6,201 nucleotides of DNA, taken from assembly GCA_007280315.1 (NCBI GenBank), contig QYQC01000057.1:1-6201 (forward strand), in the 5' to 3' direction. Below the pieces are notes generated by a model, which made no database searches, was not told the DNA's origin, and saw only the letters and a list, made by a program, of their open reading frames with translations. This document shows, in pieces, positions 6,077 through 6,201 of the stretch (within the stretch, counting starts at the first letter, position 1; every line of letters begins with the position of its first letter). The position numbers were made by a program, and so were the translations under genes. This DNA is from Betaproteobacteria bacterium. Lineage in GTDB: Bacteria > Pseudomonadota > Gammaproteobacteria > Burkholderiales > SG8-39.

Positions 6077-6201
6077 ATTTTTTGGCTCGCGGATTCGGTG
6101 GCAGGATGCTCAGCCTTTCTGGCCGTATTTTCTCATCGCCCGCCCCTGTCTGCGCCCGGCGCAGGCCCCGCCTTCCCCGCTATCCGTCCCTTTTACACAT
6201 C
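6068..6201 (-). other. Upstream region of the EF-G-like gene; G-rich tract, no gene seen
   Basis: These 134 nt hold no credible coding frame. On the minus strand there are five runs of three or four G (complements of 6175-6178, 6166-6169, 6155-6157, 6143-6146 and 6139-6141), about 70-110 nt before the ATG. Inside this tract CTGCGCC and GGCGCAG (6150-6164) form a small inverted repeat around one base. I could not find a convincing -35/-10 pair. The promoter of the EF-G-like gene is presumably here or just beyond the window edge. Confidence 0.4.

Noticed and set aside
1..6201. Search for a novel defence, mobile or RNA-based system, including tRNA, CRISPR repeats and insertion sequence ends
   Set aside because: No direct repeat series, terminal inverted repeats, transposase or cloverleaf was seen. 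All long regions are explained by housekeeping or metabolic families.

Overview
The window is ordinary bacterial chromosome from a GC-rich proteobacterium, most likely beta- or gammaproteobacterial. This rests on the AceK regulator of the glyoxylate bypass, a DTD close to the E. coli protein, a REP-like 22-bp palindrome and coding density above 95 %. The taxon cannot be fixed further from the sequence. There is no mobile element, tRNA, rRNA or CRISPR array.

Layout. Positions 1-3964 hold five genes on the + strand: the 3' end of a GlcG/HbpS-like (DUF336) gene; a 2-keto-4-pentenoate hydratase-family enzyme with a TTG start; dtd, encoding D-aminoacyl-tRNA deacylase; a transglutaminase-like protein; and aceK, encoding isocitrate dehydrogenase kinase/phosphatase. 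Gaps are 18 nt, 7 nt, a 26-nt overlap, and 18 nt, so they could form one transcript. A good extended -10 motif inside the 3' end of dtd suggests that the transglutaminase-aceK pair also has its own promoter. One complete gene lies on the - strand at 4022-6067, a divergent EF-G-like translational GTPase (FusA2 type). It converges on aceK. The 57-nt junction carries the perfect palindrome. The last 134 nt are the upstream region of the EF-G-like gene and contain no visible gene.

How the genes relate. No single pathway ties them together. The DUF336 and hydratase pair looks like a small catabolic module. DTD is translation quality control. AceK sets flux between the TCA cycle and the glyoxylate bypass by reversible phosphorylation of isocitrate dehydrogenase. 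The transglutaminase-like protein has no known role but is tightly packed with aceK. The EF-G paralogue departs from canonical EF-G at its GTPase motifs.

I see no convincing new multi-gene system. The points most worth checking are a Ser-to-Pro change at residue 77 in the DTD active-site motif, a Tyr in place of the catalytic His of the EF-G-like protein, the missing canonical Asp in the transglutaminase-like protein, a probable leaderless internal promoter, and the REP-like palindrome.
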